Below, piece after piece: positions 53,432-63,209 of a DNA stretch of 64,000 nt. The translations under genes and the position numbers were made by a program. The notes under the pieces are model-generated. The model worked only from the letters and a program-made list of their open reading frames with translations, searched no databases and was not told where the DNA came from. Every line of letters begins with the position of its first letter. Positions within the stretch are counted from its first letter, which is position 1. The stretch comes from Roseiarcus sp963765375 (lineage in GTDB: Bacteria; Pseudomonadota; Alphaproteobacteria; Rhizobiales; Beijerinckiaceae). The stretch spans positions 434,001-498,000 of the forward strand of contig CAVXVZ010000007.1 of the NCBI GenBank assembly GCA_963765375.1, given 5' to 3'.

Positions 53432-54118
53432 GGGTTCAGCTACTGCTCATGGAAATTTCAGTCGAGATCGGGCGTTGGAGGCGACGACGGAGAACAGGTG
53501 GAAGGCTCTGGGCTTCGCCTTGGTCGCCATTGCGCGCTTGGAAATTGCGGGGGCAGGGCCAATGGACTTCGTTTCGCGCCGACAGAGCGGGAGTTTGGCG
53601 GCGCCGGGCCAAACGGATGCGCGGCATGGCCGAGGCCTGCATGGACTTGGAGGTCGTATCGGGCGACAGAGTTGCACGTCATGGTCCTTGGGCCCACTTC
53701 GGGGAGAGCTGGCGGACGAACATTAGAAGGCCTTTGCGGCAGCAGGGACAGACCCGCGGATCGTCCGACGTTTTCGGGTTGGCCGATGGATCAGCGGCGT
53801 CCGCGCCGATCCGGCCGCGAGGTTGCGTCGTCTGCCGGTCGAGAAGAAGCAGCAGACGAGCGCGGGCAGCGTCTTTGCGCCTGGCGGGATGCCAGAGGCC
53901 GAAGTAGCGGACCTTGTGCAGACCCTTCGGCAGGACGTGCTGGAGGAAGCGGCGCATGAACTCCTGGCCGGGGATGCTGGTGATCCGCCAGCGATTGGAT
54001 TTGCGATGCTTGTGGCGGATGGCGACAGCCTCGTCGTCGAGGCCGACGATGCGGGTGTTGGTGATCGCGACGCGGAAGACGTAGCGGGCGAGATAATCGA
54101 GCACCGCCTGCTCGCCTT
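53432..54118 (-). mobile_element. Truncated IS91-type element copy
   Basis: About 687 bp nearly identical to 54504-55187: both start GGGTTCAGCTACTGCTCATG and run through the 3' part of an IS91 transposase. Homology ends at about 54118, where IS256 sequence begins. The 3' end is therefore present and the 5' end lost, the outcome expected from one-ended rolling-circle events. Confidence 0.75.
53679..54118 (-). pseudogene. IS91-family transposase, C-terminal fragment
   Basis: The fragment reads GEQAVLDYLARYVFRVAITN, HKHRKSNRWRITSIPGQEFM, RRFLQHVLPKGLHKVRYFGL and CPCCRKGLLMFVRQLSPKWA: the tail of a Y2 transposase including the YLARY pair of tyrosines. It is in frame here, unlike copy 2. The N-terminal two thirds (zinc-binding and HUH parts) are missing; the frame runs on into the IS256 fragment. 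Confidence 0.75.
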
Positions 54119-54393
54119 TCCCCCGAAGCGGCGGCGCGATCGCGGGCCTTCGGCTTTTGCACTTCGACCGGGCCGATTCCCGTCTGGATCGCGCGAACCG
54201 GATCATGCCCGTGGCGAACCACCCGTTGGCGGCCATCCGGAAGCACGAGCTCCGCGGTCGAGGCCAGAAATGTCTCGAACTCCGCCTCCACCGCCTGGGC
54301 GATCAGCCGACGCGCGCCGGTTCGCAGTATTTCAGTGAGCGGATCATCGATTGCCCCTTTCTGTCGAAGGGCAACAACTCTATTCTCAGTCAT
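54119..54393 (-). pseudogene. IS256-family transposase, N-terminal fragment
   Basis: ATG 54393 gives MTENRVVALRQKGAIDDPLT, EILRTGARRLIAQAVEAEFE, VLPDGRQRVVRHGHDPVRAI and VEVQKPKARDRA, a typical IS256 start. At about 54119 it is fused to the truncated IS91 copy. About 300 residues including the DDE core are missing. Sequence 54394-54503 is its upstream end. Confidence 0.75.
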
Positions 54394-54747
54394 GGCGTAA
54401 CGCTCCTGCTTGGAGGTTCGGGTGGCTTGATCACCAACCCCGTTATGCCGCCTTCCTCATACCGTCACCCAGTTTCCCCCATAGCTCACGCGGTTGGAGC
54501 CGGGGGTTCAGCTACTGCTCATGGAAATTTCAGTCGGGATCGGGCGTTGGAGCGACGACGGAGAACAGGTGGAAGGCTCTGGGCTTCGCCTTGGTCGCCA
54601 TTGCGCGCTTGGAAATTGCGGGGGCGGGGCCAATGGACTTCGTTTCGCGCCGACAGAGCGGGAGTTTGGCGGCGCCGGGCCAAACGGATGCGCGGCATGG
54701 CCGAGGCATGCATGGACTTGGAGGTCGTATCGGCGACAGAGTTGCAC

Positions 54748-55865
54748 TCATGGTCCTTGGGCCCACTTCGGGGAGAGCTGGCGGACGAACATTAGAAGGC
54801 CTTTGCGGCAGCAGGGACAGACCCGCGGATCGTCCGATGTTTTCGGGTTGGCCGATGGATCAGCGGCGTCCGCGCCGATCCGGCCGCGAGGTTGCGTCGT
54901 CTGCCGGTCGAGAAGAAGCAGCAGACGAGCGCGGGCAGCGTCTTTGCGCCTGGCGGGATGCCAGAGGCCGAAGTAGCGGACCTTGTGCAGACCCTTCGGC
55001 AGGACGTGCTGGAGGAAGCGGCGCATGAACTCCTGGCCGGGGATGCGGGTGATCCGCCAGCGATTGGATTTGCGATGCTTGTGGCGGATGGCGACAGCCT
55101 CGTCGTCGAGGCCGACGATGCGGGTGTTGGTGATCGCGACGCGGAAGACGTAGCGGCGAGATAATCGAGCACCGCCTGCTCGCCTTCGCCCCAGGGCGTG
55201 CATTGTACGACCCAGGGCTTCGACCAGACGGCGTCGGGCAGAACCAGGTCGGGACGGCTCTTCTGCAACCCGGCCCTGAGTTTACCGCGCACGAGCTTGG
55301 CCAAGGCCCTGACGGGAACCAGGAAGGCTCGGCGCGCCGGTCGCCAATCGGCGCCGTCGTCGGAAACGCCGCCTCCTGTGACCAGACAATGGACATGGGG
55401 GTGGTAGAGCAGTTGCTGCGTCCAGGTGTGCAGAACGGCGAGCACGCCGACGGTCGCTCCGACATGGCGTCGGTCGCGAGCGAGCTCGACGATGGCCTCG
55501 GCGGCGGCCTTCATCAAGAGGGCGTAGCCGTCACGCTGGTTGGCGCGCAGCGTGTCCCGGAGTTGCTTGGGCACGGTGACGGTGACGTGGAAATAGCGCG
55601 TCGGCAGCATCTCGGCCTTGCGGGCTTCGAGCCAGCGCTCGGTCTGTCGGCTATGACATTTGGGGCAACTCCGGTTCTTGCAGGAATGATAGGAGAAGAC
55701 CTCGGCGTAGCATTGTTCGCAACGCCAGAGCCGCCCTCCGAGAACCTCGGTGCGGCAGGCCTGGATGTCGGCGATGGCGCGCCGGTGCGAGGGCGGCGTC
55801 GAAGCGCCATGAGCCGACAGGTACTCGTCCGCGAAGCGGCGAAAGACGTCCGCGACCTCGATCAC
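54748..55865 (-). pseudogene. IS91-family transposase, frameshifted at the catalytic tyrosines
   Basis: ATG 55865 gives MIEVADVFRRFADEYLSAHG. Then come a zinc-binding region (CEQCYAEVFSYHSCKNRSCPKCHSRQ), PTRYFHVTVTVPKQLRDTLR and the HUH-type HPHVHCLVTGGGVS. At about 55160 the sequence has GTAGCGGCGAG where the truncated copy has GTAGCGGGCGAG, so one G is missing. The frame breaks between the two tyrosines of YLARY. Restored, the protein is about 370 residues, ending at 54748 as KWAQGP. Confidence 0.82.
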
Positions 55866-55880
55866 GACGGATCGGCCGCG

Positions 55881-56483
55881 TCAGAGGCCGGTCATCAATC
55901 CGTCGAGGATGGCTTTGAGCGAGACGCGGGTCGGCTCGGTGAGGTGGGTGTAGATGGCGGTGGTGGCGATGTGGACGTGGCCGAGCAGGATTTGCACGAC
56001 CCGGGTGTCGACGCCGCTTTCGAGCAACCGCGTCGCATAACTGTGGCGCAGCGCGTGAGGCGTGACTCGCCGCTTGATCCCCGCCGCGCGGGCGGCGTCC
56101 TGGAAGGTGCGGCGCAGCACTTGTTGATTGGCCGGCGCGCCGGAACGATTGGGGAATAGCCAGCGCGGATCGCGGTGGGTCTTCCAGAGCGCCCCCAGGC
56201 CATCCAGCACCGGCTGCGGCAACGGCACGAGCCGCTCCCGGTCGCCCTTGCCGATGATGCGAAGCTGCATATTGGCGCGGTCGATGGCGCCGATTTCCAA
56301 GGTCGCGGCCTCGCTTATGCGCAAGCCGCAGGCGTACATGAGGGCGAGGCAGGCCTTGTGTACGGGTATCCTCACGCCGCCCAGCAATGCGCGGACTTGC
56401 TCGTCCGACAGGACCTCGGGAAGCCGTAGTTGTTTGGGCGGGCGAATTCTTTTTTTTTGAAACAGCGCCCAGTCGTTCCCCAT
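55881..56483 (-). CDS. IS91-associated tyrosine recombinase, N-terminally short
   Basis: 200 residues from ATG 56483 containing the full catalytic domain: ACGLRISEAATLEIGAIDRA (Arg I), TPHALRHSYATRLLESGVDT (HxxR), VQILLGHVHIATTAIYTHLT (His/Trp site and Tyr). The usual SAM-like N-terminal domain (about 90 residues) is missing upstream of MGNDWALFQKKRI. A nine-A run in the coding strand (plus-strand T at 56450-56458) follows the start. Stop lies 15 bp before the transposase. Confidence 0.75.
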   Translation of the reverse strand: MGNDWALFQKKRIRPPKQLRLPEVLSDEQVRALLGGVRIPVHKACLALMYACGLRISEAATLEIGAIDRANMQLRIIGKGDRERLVPLPQPVLDGLGALWKTHRDPRWLFPNRSGAPANQQVLRRTFQDAARAAGIKRRVTPHALRHSYATRLLESGVDTRVVQILLGHVHIATTAIYTHLTEPTRVSLKAILDGLMTGL

Positions 56484-56520
56484 CGACGCTGCGCCGACAG
56501 CCAGACGGCAGCAAAACTCA

Positions 56521-56904
56521 ATTGTGTTTGAACCGGCACGCGTTCTTTCCCGGATCGCCAGCCCGCGCCGAGCCGACGCTGGTGAGGTCGCTTTTTTACC
56601 TGACCGTAACCGCTTTTACTCTTGATAAGCCGGGTTCAGAAAACAAGAAATCTCCACCGCCGGTTTTTGGCTTGAAATGCGGGACCTTTGAGAAATCGGC
56701 GCACGGTAGCATAGCTCCTCGACCAACAGGGCAAAGGCCGGCTTGGCTGCCCGCTCGGGTAATAAAGGTGATAGCCGGTTATGAGCGGTGACCAGTCCGC
56801 AAGGACTTGCAGCAAACGCCACCGAGGAGGCGCCCGACGCGGCTCGTTTTGAAGGCGTGCGCTTTCGGCAGCTAAATTTTGCCCGGCGCATGCGCCCGGT
56901 GCCT
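56521..56904. other. Intergenic stretch right of IS91 debris
   Basis: No gene supported. It contains cgcttttactcttgataagc (56612 region), repeating the 14-base motif at 53348. Otherwise only shadow frames. The right border of the IS91-type insertion should lie here. Confidence 0.35.
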
Positions 56905-57084
56905 TCAACCGCGAACCGGAGCGTATTCTGGTTGCGCATTGATGCTGCAAGCGTTCGGGGCCTGGTATTGTCTGGAGATCGTGAGCCCCCCGGCGAGATA
57001 GACCGAGAGCAGCAGCGTAACAGACAACGCAGTCAGGACATATTCAATGGCCGAAAGCTCCCTGTTTGATTGTATCGCTTGCAT
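56905..57084 (-). CDS. Small single-span membrane protein
   Basis: 59 residues from ATG 57084, with a strong AGGAGG seven bases upstream: MQAIQSNRELSAIEYVLTAL, then SVTLLLSVYLAGGLTISRQY and a short polar tail ending PVRG. The single hydrophobic helix (residues 15-34) preceded by a Glu resembles the layout of Flp-type pilins, but the Flp signature is not convincing. It is upstream of the chitin-synthase-like gene's stop, on the same strand. Function unknown. Confidence 0.55.
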   Translation of the reverse strand: MQAIQSNRELSAIEYVLTALSVTLLLSVYLAGGLTISRQYQAPNACSINAQPEYAPVRG

Positions 57085-57213
57085 ATCCGCCTCCTGAATG
57101 ACGAAAGAACCTGAAGACCGGCGACCAACGAGGGTCGCGGATCGTTGTTGTTTGAATCCGATCCGCTTGACCGGCCGCCGTTGACGAATGGACAAAGCCA
57201 ACATCGCGAGGCC

Positions 57214-59277
57214 TCATGCCTCTCGGGTGGCTTGAGCGAGAATGACCGCTCCCGCCGCGGAGGGCTTGCGCGCGCGATCGGCGATCAGCTCGCCGCCAAG
57301 CGCGAGCAGCGATCGTCCCGCCGCATAGGCCCAGGTCGCCGCGGCTACGCTCAAAACGACGAGGAAGATGAGGGTGAAGACCTCAATGACCGAGCTTTCC
57401 GACCTGACCCACGCGCCGGGATATTCGGAGCCGACCGCGACCAGCATGGCCGTGACAGCGACGATCGACCCCGCGATGGTGTCGCGCAACCGCCGCATAC
57501 GCCGCTCCTCGACGGTGTGCCCGCAAGGGTCGTGGGTCAGCCCCTTTGTGCCCCAGCTCACGTTGTGCATGTTGGCGAGCGCGTAGGAATAGAGGACGAA
57601 GCTGATCGGGCGGTCCGTCAGAAGGTAGACCGGCAAGTGTCTGAGCGCCGACCAACGCTGTCCCGGCATCGAGACTGCGATGATCGCCGCCATGAGAATA
57701 ACCGGCGCGGTCATAAGCGCCGCCTGGCCCATGGGATTCGAAATGTAGGCGAGTGTCAGAAGCGAGAGGACAGCCAGCGTCGCGGTCGCGTCGCGCGCCA
57801 GGCAGAGCGCCGACCGCCAGCGCGAGGGGCGATCCGCAAGGGTCAGCCATGCGAGGCTGCCGGAGGCGAGGAGCGCGCCTCCGATCGCGGCGGCCGCGGC
57901 TGCATTTTGGGGGTGGATCAGACTGCCCGCTGCTGCAAAAATGAGCAGGAGCAGGAATGCCGGACTCATCACCTCGGAGGCGGTGAATAAGCCCTGCCAG
58001 AGCATCGAGGCGCCGAACCGCGCTTTATCGAACAGGGTCTTGTCCGAGCGAGCCAGATAGCCGGGCAGGCGTCCCCAAAGCCAAAGGCGGACCGCAAGCG
58101 CGCTGTTCTGCCACCGCCGGCGCTGACGAAGCAGTTCCCCGAACGTGTCGCAGGCGTCTGTTGTGGCTTCCGCCGCCGGGCAATAGCCGATGCGCCAGGA
58201 CTTGTCCCGCGCCAGCACAATTTCGTTGCCGAACACGCGGTCCTCGGCGAGGAACATGACCCGCTCGAGCGGAGCGACCGCGTTGAGGCCGCGCAAATAG
58301 GCGTCCAATGGCCGGGTCTCGTCGTCGTCGGAGGAGGGCGCGCTCACCGCGCTCCACCGAAAGACGCAGAACTGGCCTGGAATGACGCTCAGATAACCGG
58401 ACGCGACCTCGGTCGGCCAGGTCACGGCCTTCTGCATGACGAAATCCATGTATTGCCAGATGGCGAGCGTGCTTGCTGCGCCGGTCGGCGTCGAAGTCAG
58501 AATGCGGCTTGCGGCCGCGGCGACGTCACGCCTTTCATCCATGTAGCCGACCAGCTTCGAGACCGCGCCGGCCTCGACCACCGTCCCGGCGTCGAGCTGA
58601 TAGCAAAGCTCCGGACCCAGCGCGGGACAGATCTGTTGGAAGAACAACGCATGGGAATGGAGCTTGCCGCGATTTTCGTCCTTCACGCAGATCGCAAAAT
58701 CGATTTCGCCCTGCAGGTCTTCCTCAACTCCAAGGCCCGCCATCACTTCGTCGATGCGCTTGCGCGAGAGATGGACGGTTTCACCGAGCGCCGAAAACGA
58801 GCGTCCGGTGTCGATAACCCCGACCTCGGCGAAAAACCTCATGATTTGCTCGTCGATACGATTGCGACCGTCGGCGACAATGACGACGCAGGATCTCGTC
58901 GCCGCCTGGGCCGGAGCCGAACTTTGGCCGCTGATGCTCAAGAGCAGCGCGGAGAGGCTGTTTCTGAGGAGCTCGAAGGGCTCGTTGTAGAGCGTGATGC
59001 ACACGACGTTCTTGAACCCGCTCTCGACGGGGACGGCGTCCGCAGCGAGGACGGGCTGACGGTCGATCCACGCTTCCGGCTCGAACGTATCCTGGAGGGT
59101 AAGGACGCGGCGGCGAACATCGGTCGAGGGAACCGATTCTGTTCGGCGGCCCAATGTGCGGAGCCGGGACGCTCGCCGCGGGTTTCCCGGCGAGTGTCGA
59201 GGAGGCGCGAGCGCGGGCTGAACAGGATAGAGAACGGTCGGCTCTCGCGCCGACGGCGTTGCGACAATCTCAGACAT
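57214..59277 (-). CDS. Chitin-synthase-like family 2 glycosyltransferase
   Basis: 687 residues from ATG 59277 (AAGGGAG upstream). Motifs in order: VVCITLYNEP (91-100), CVKDENRGKLHSHALFFQQI near 198, YQLDAGT (226-232), FLAEDRVF (342-349) and QRRRWQ (385-390). These match the signatures of eukaryotic chitin synthases (TLYNE, KxKN, LDAGT, EDR, QRRRW) and not the usual cellulose-synthase D,D,D,QxxRW spacing. At least six membrane spans follow (about 415-660). The product would polymerise GlcNAc or a related sugar and export it. Divergent from a winged-helix regulator 254 bp away. Confidence 0.72.
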   Translation of the reverse strand: MSEIVATPSAREPTVLYPVQPALAPPRHSPGNPRRASRLRTLGRRTESVPSTDVRRRVLTLQDTFEPEAWIDRQPVLAADAVPVESGFKNVVCITLYNEPFELLRNSLSALLLSISGQSSAPAQAATRSCVVIVADGRNRIDEQIMRFFAEVGVIDTGRSFSALGETVHLSRKRIDEVMAGLGVEEDLQGEIDFAICVKDENRGKLHSHALFFQQICPALGPELCYQLDAGTVVEAGAVSKLVGYMDERRDVAAAASRILTSTPTGAASTLAIWQYMDFVMQKAVTWPTEVASGYLSVIPGQFCVFRWSAVSAPSSDDDETRPLDAYLRGLNAVAPLERVMFLAEDRVFGNEIVLARDKSWRIGYCPAAEATTDACDTFGELLRQRRRWQNSALAVRLWLWGRLPGYLARSDKTLFDKARFGASMLWQGLFTASEVMSPAFLLLLIFAAAGSLIHPQNAAAAAAIGGALLASGSLAWLTLADRPSRWRSALCLARDATATLAVLSLLTLAYISNPMGQAALMTAPVILMAAIIAVSMPGQRWSALRHLPVYLLTDRPISFVLYSYALANMHNVSWGTKGLTHDPCGHTVEERRMRRLRDTIAGSIVAVTAMLVAVGSEYPGAWVRSESSVIEVFTLIFLVVLSVAAATWAYAAGRSLLALGGELIADRARKPSAAGAVILAQATREA

Positions 59278-59531
59278 GAATGAAACTCCCTTTTCTCGAC
59301 GGGGCCTTTTGCTCTTGCGGCCGCCTTCAAGTCCCGGAGAGCACTCCGACATTCGTCCGAAGTTTTGCTGAAGTTGTTCTGAAAATACATGGCGCTCGCG
59401 CGATAGCTTGCCTGCGCCCGCGCGATCGTTCCTCTCAAATCTGCGGAGCCGAAGGTCCGTGGAATTCCGTGCCTCCACCGGTCGCTTTGCGGTAGAAGAG
59501 CGAAGACTGGCTCGGGTCGACCACTGCCGAG

Positions 59532-61070
59532 ATGCTCCGGTTTGGAAATGTAGTGCTGGACGCCGACCGCGCCTTGCTGCGCGACAGCAATGGGGTGGAG
59601 GTCGCATTGCGGCCGAAGTCCCTCGACCTTCTTCTGTTGTTGGGCCGAAATCCCGGACGGGTCATGTCGCGCGACGAGCTCTTCGACGCGGTCTGGCCCG
59701 ATGTGACGGTCACCGAGGACAGCATCGCGCAGTGCGTGCGCGACATTCGGCGCGCGATCGGCGACCCCGAGGGCCGGGTCCTGCGTACGATTGTCAAGCG
59801 CGGCTACTGCCTCGATGTCCCGGTTGAGCCGGCCGCACCCTCGCGTGACGCGCCAGTCCTGGAGACTAAGCAGGACCGGCCGTCGCTGGTCGTTCTTCCG
59901 TTCCAGAGCATTTCCAGCGATCCTGGCGGCGACTGGTTTGCGGACGGGATCGTGGAGGAAATCACCACGGCCTTGTCGCGCTTCCGTTCCTTGTTCGTGA
60001 TCGCGCGCAGCTCGGCCTTCACCTTCAAAGGGGAGAGCGTGGATGTCCGCGACGTTGGGAAGCGTCTCGGCACCCGTTACGTGCTTGAAGGGAGTATCCA
60101 ACGCGCCGGCGAGCAGTTGCGCGTCACCGGCCAGCTCGTTGAAGCCGAGACGGGCAACCATATATGGGCCGACCGGTTCGACGGCGTCATGGCCGATATA
60201 TTTGAGCTGCAGGATCGGATCACGGCCGCTGTTGCGGGCGTGCTCGAGCCACGCATTCGTCGCGCCGAGGTTGTGCGCGCTACACGCAAGCCGACGGCCG
60301 ACCTTACCGCCTATGACTTCTACCTGCGCGCCATGCCAGGATTCTACGCCAGGACCCGGGAGGGATACGATTCCGCGAAGCGCCTCGTGGGAGAGGCGGT
60401 GGCGCGAGATCCGGGGTTTGCCCAGGCTCGCAGCTTGCTCGCCCGCCTTTTCGAGCTGGGCCTCTCGTCCGGATGGGAGCTGGACATCGCGGCGGCGAGA
60501 GATCGTGCAATCAGCCTCGCCCGGGAGGCGCTCGCCTCCGATTCAACCGATCCGCTGGTCTTGGCGCGCTGCGGATACGTCCTGACCCTTCTCGCCGGCA
60601 TGCATGTCGAGGGGTCGGCGCTGCTTGATCGAGCGATCGCCGCCAATCCAAACTCCGCCGAGGCCCATATGCGCGGCGGGTGGGTGTCGCTTTGGAACGG
60701 CGACTTTGCAACGGCGCTATCCCGGGCGGACACAGGCGAGCGGCTCGATCCGCTTTCGATGATGCCAACGAACTCTCTGGACTTGCGGGCGGCCGCCCAC
60801 TTCTTCTCGCATCGGTTCGATGCTGCAATCGACGCGGCCGAACGGGCGATAGGGCGCGTGCCGGACTACAATTCCGCACGTCGTTATCTCATCGCGTCAC
60901 TAGCGCACGCCGGGCGCGAAGGGGATGCGCGGGCGCAGGCGAATGAACTCCTCCGCCGCGACCCCGAGTGCACGCTCGCGCGGGTGCGACGTGACAACCC
61001 CTTCCGTCACGAGTGGATGATAGAGTTCTTTCTTGCGGGTCTAGGCGCAGCGGGCGTGCCCCCCGGCTGA
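59532..61070 (+). CDS. Winged-helix transcription regulator with TolB-like and TPR domains
   Basis: 512 residues. A CadC/OmpR-type winged helix lies at about 1-95 (LRPKSLDLLLLLGRNPGRVM, SRDELFDAVWPDVTVTEDSI, RTIVKRGYCLDVP). A TolB/FlgO-like domain follows (SLVVLPFQSISSDPGGDWFA, IARSSAFTFKGESVDVRDVG, RYVLEGSIQRAGEQLRVTGQ) and then TPRs to the C-terminus. No membrane segment, so it acts in the cytosol. Divergent from the glycosyltransferase, it is the natural candidate to control it; target unproven. The regulator starts at ATG 59532. Confidence 0.88.
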   Translation: MLRFGNVVLDADRALLRDSNGVEVALRPKSLDLLLLLGRNPGRVMSRDELFDAVWPDVTVTEDSIAQCVRDIRRAIGDPEGRVLRTIVKRGYCLDVPVEPAAPSRDAPVLETKQDRPSLVVLPFQSISSDPGGDWFADGIVEEITTALSRFRSLFVIARSSAFTFKGESVDVRDVGKRLGTRYVLEGSIQRAGEQLRVTGQLVEAETGNHIWADRFDGVMADIFELQDRITAAVAGVLEPRIRRAEVVRATRKPTADLTAYDFYLRAMPGFYARTREGYDSAKRLVGEAVARDPGFAQARSLLARLFELGLSSGWELDIAAARDRAISLAREALASDSTDPLVLARCGYVLTLLAGMHVEGSALLDRAIAANPNSAEAHMRGGWVSLWNGDFATALSRADTGERLDPLSMMPTNSLDLRAAAHFFSHRFDAAIDAAERAIGRVPDYNSARRYLIASLAHAGREGDARAQANELLRRDPECTLARVRRDNPFRHEWMIEFFLAGLGAAGVPPG

Positions 61071-61493
61071 TGGGTCAATTCCGGGGGCCCAGTCACGTCA
61101 ACAGTGTAACGAGTTATTGATGACAGAAGATTTCCCGTTCCTCCGCACGCGACCGCGGAGCCGGCCCGCCCCGAGACGCATCTACAAGACAGGGCGGGAT
61201 CTCAACGACGCTTCAATCTTGTCAAAGTTTCGATAAGTCCCAGCCTCAGCCGCGGTAAAGCGGTCATCTGAATGTCGTTGGAAGGAACCTTGCGACTGGC
61301 TGATGCGAACGCCCCCTGCTCGGCTTCCTGCTCGGAGATGCTGGCCTGTTCACGCGCGTCAATTGTGTCGGGCACCCGAAAGCGTCGACACCTGGTAGAG
61401 GATCCCGCCCTTGATGATGTGGACGGCCCGGCCTAGGGGGCATCTAAGTGCCGAAAGGTGGTCGCTGGAGCGCCACCAGGAGGGAGGCCGTCC
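61071..61493. other. Intergenic region before IS110
   Basis: No gene supported. From about 61360 it carries what is probably the left non-coding end of the IS110 element (tgtcgggcacccgaaagcg..., caggagggaggccgtcc as RBS at 61478). Between the regulator and there I see no terminator with a T run. Confidence 0.4.
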
Positions 61494-62518
61494 ATGCAGA
61501 AATATATCCGAATTGGCGTCGACATCGCCAAGAATTCCTTTCAGGTCCACGCGCTGGACAACGAAGATTGTTCCGCCACGAAACGTAAACTGAGCCGTTC
61601 GGGGATCGTCAAATTCCTCGCCGAGGTTGAGCCGTGCGCGATCGGCATGGAGGCTTGCGGCTCGGCGCATTATTGGGCGCGGCGGTTTCGCGCGATGGGC
61701 CACGAGGTGAAACTCACGCCGCCGATTTACGTGAAACCCTATGTCAAGCGCGGCAAGAACGATACGGTGGATGCGGCGGCGATCTGCGAGGCGATGTCTC
61801 GGCCGAACATGCGTTTCGTCGCCATCAAAAGCGAGGACCAACAGGCCACGCTGATGGCGCACAAGACCCGCGAACTGCTGATCAAGCAGCGCACGATGAG
61901 CGTGAACGCCTTGCGCGGTCATCTCGCGGAGTTCGGTGTCATCGCCGCCAAAGGGATCGGCCACGTCGAGGAACTCGTCGAGAGAGCCGCCGGCGCCGAC
62001 CTTCCGGCGATGGTCCAGGCGACGCTGGGGGTTCTGCTTGCGCAATTGCGGTCTCTCGACGCGGCGATCGACGAGCTCGAGCGCGCGATCGTCGCTGACC
62101 ATCGACGCGATCCGGTCAGTCGGCTGGCGGCGAGCGTCCCCGGCGTCGGCGCGCTCGCCGCTTCGGCGATTCTGGCCAGCGCGCCAGATCCGCACGCCTT
62201 CAAATCCGGCCGCGATTTCGCCGCCTGGCTTGGCGCGACGCCCAAGCAGAACTCGACCGGCGGCAAGGAGAAACTCGGTTCGATCACCAAGCAAGGGCAA
62301 TCGTTATATCCGACGGCTTCTGGTGTTGGGCGCCATCTCGGTCTTGCGGGCGGCGCCAAAGCGCAAGGGCGCGTTGTGCGACTGGCTGGCTGCGCTCAGA
62401 GCGCGCAAACCGCCCAAGGTCGTGGCCGTGGCGTTGGCCAACAAGCTCGCCCGGATCGTCTAGGCGATCATCACCACCGCCGAGGCCTTCCGCAGCTCCA
62501 TCTACGCTAAGGCCTGAT
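61494..62518 (+). pseudogene. IS110-family transposase, frameshift and nonsense mutation
   Basis: ATG 61494 gives MQKYIRIGVDIAKNSFQVHA with the DEDD-type start (GVDIAK), then AIGMEACGSAHYWARRF, RGKNDTVDAAAICEAMSRP, a C-terminal VPGVGALAASAILASAPDPH and AWLGATPKQNSTGGKEKLGS. At about 62293 one G is extra (KQGQS instead of KQGNRYIRRLLV) and the shifted frame then has TAG at 62461-62463 where IVWAIITTAEAF is expected. Two lesions make it inactive. Confidence 0.85.
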
Positions 62519-62519
62519 C

Positions 62520-63130
62520 CCAATCCGGGGCAACGCACTCGAAAGGAGAACGCAGGTTCAAGAGTTTGGCGAGCGCGACGACGACCTGATGAACGACACG
62601 GCGAGACGATCGAAGACCATCGGACACTCCGCAATGGGTCACGAGCCCATGCGATCGACAACGTCCTCGTTTTCGAGGCGGAAACTGAGCGAGTGTCGTT
62701 CGTGCATCGCGGGCGCAGCTGGAGAGCGCCGCAGGCTTTCGGGTTGCCGTAATCGATCCTTTCGGCGCAGCCGGCCGCGGCGCATCGGCGTCAGCAACTT
62801 CCCGGCCGGGCAGACGTAGGCGTCGAGCCCCGCGTCGAAGCGGGAACTCGTCCTTGCGAAACAGGCCCGCGCGCACCGACGAGCCGCGCTGCGGCTTGGG
62901 AACGTGGGGAATGCAGCCGGTCTTCTCGCAAGACTCGATAATACTCGATTTTGAAGTAGCCGCGATCGGCGACGACATCGATCGCCTCGGCCCCCAGGAC
63001 TTCGCGGGCCGGCTCGCGGTCTGCGTCAGCAGGCCCATGTCCACGACCTGGTTGGATCAGCTTGTTCTTCGCGTCGACCGCCAATTGAATGTTGTAGCCG
63101 ACGCCGACGCGCCGGCCATTGGATCGCTTT
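62520..63130 (-). pseudogene. IS1182-family transposase, decayed fragment
   Basis: In several frames the minus strand gives NIQLAVDAKNKLIQ, VDMGLLTQTASR, GAEAIDVVADRGYFKIE and HVPKPQRGSSVRAGLFRKDE, FPLRRGARRLRLPG, and a CRACALRARCTT-like Cys part, typical of the IS1182 DDE transposase middle. At least three frame changes are needed and both ends are missing. Clearly dead. Confidence 0.65.
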
Positions 63131-63209
63131 GCGCACGATTTCGGCTCTGACTCACTTTTGATGAAGTTGAGGCGCCGGTGTGGCCTGGTTTCGAGAGGGA
63201 ATCAGCGCC

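Larger units (their letters stand above)
54504..56520 (-). mobile_element. IS91-type element with tyrosine recombinase and Y2 transposase
   Basis: Two genes on the minus strand, a tyrosine recombinase then an IS91-family transposase 15 bp later, form the usual arrangement of one IS91 subgroup. The 3' end (54504) is defined by the repeat shared with the truncated copy. The 5' end is not defined; the recombinase is shorter than normal, so the element is probably truncated near 56520. Confidence 0.7.

Noticed and set aside
58938..60161. 407-residue minus-strand frame across the regulator and glycosyltransferase promoter region
   Set aside because: It is antisense to the winged-helix domain and spans the divergent promoter; composition is shadow-like.
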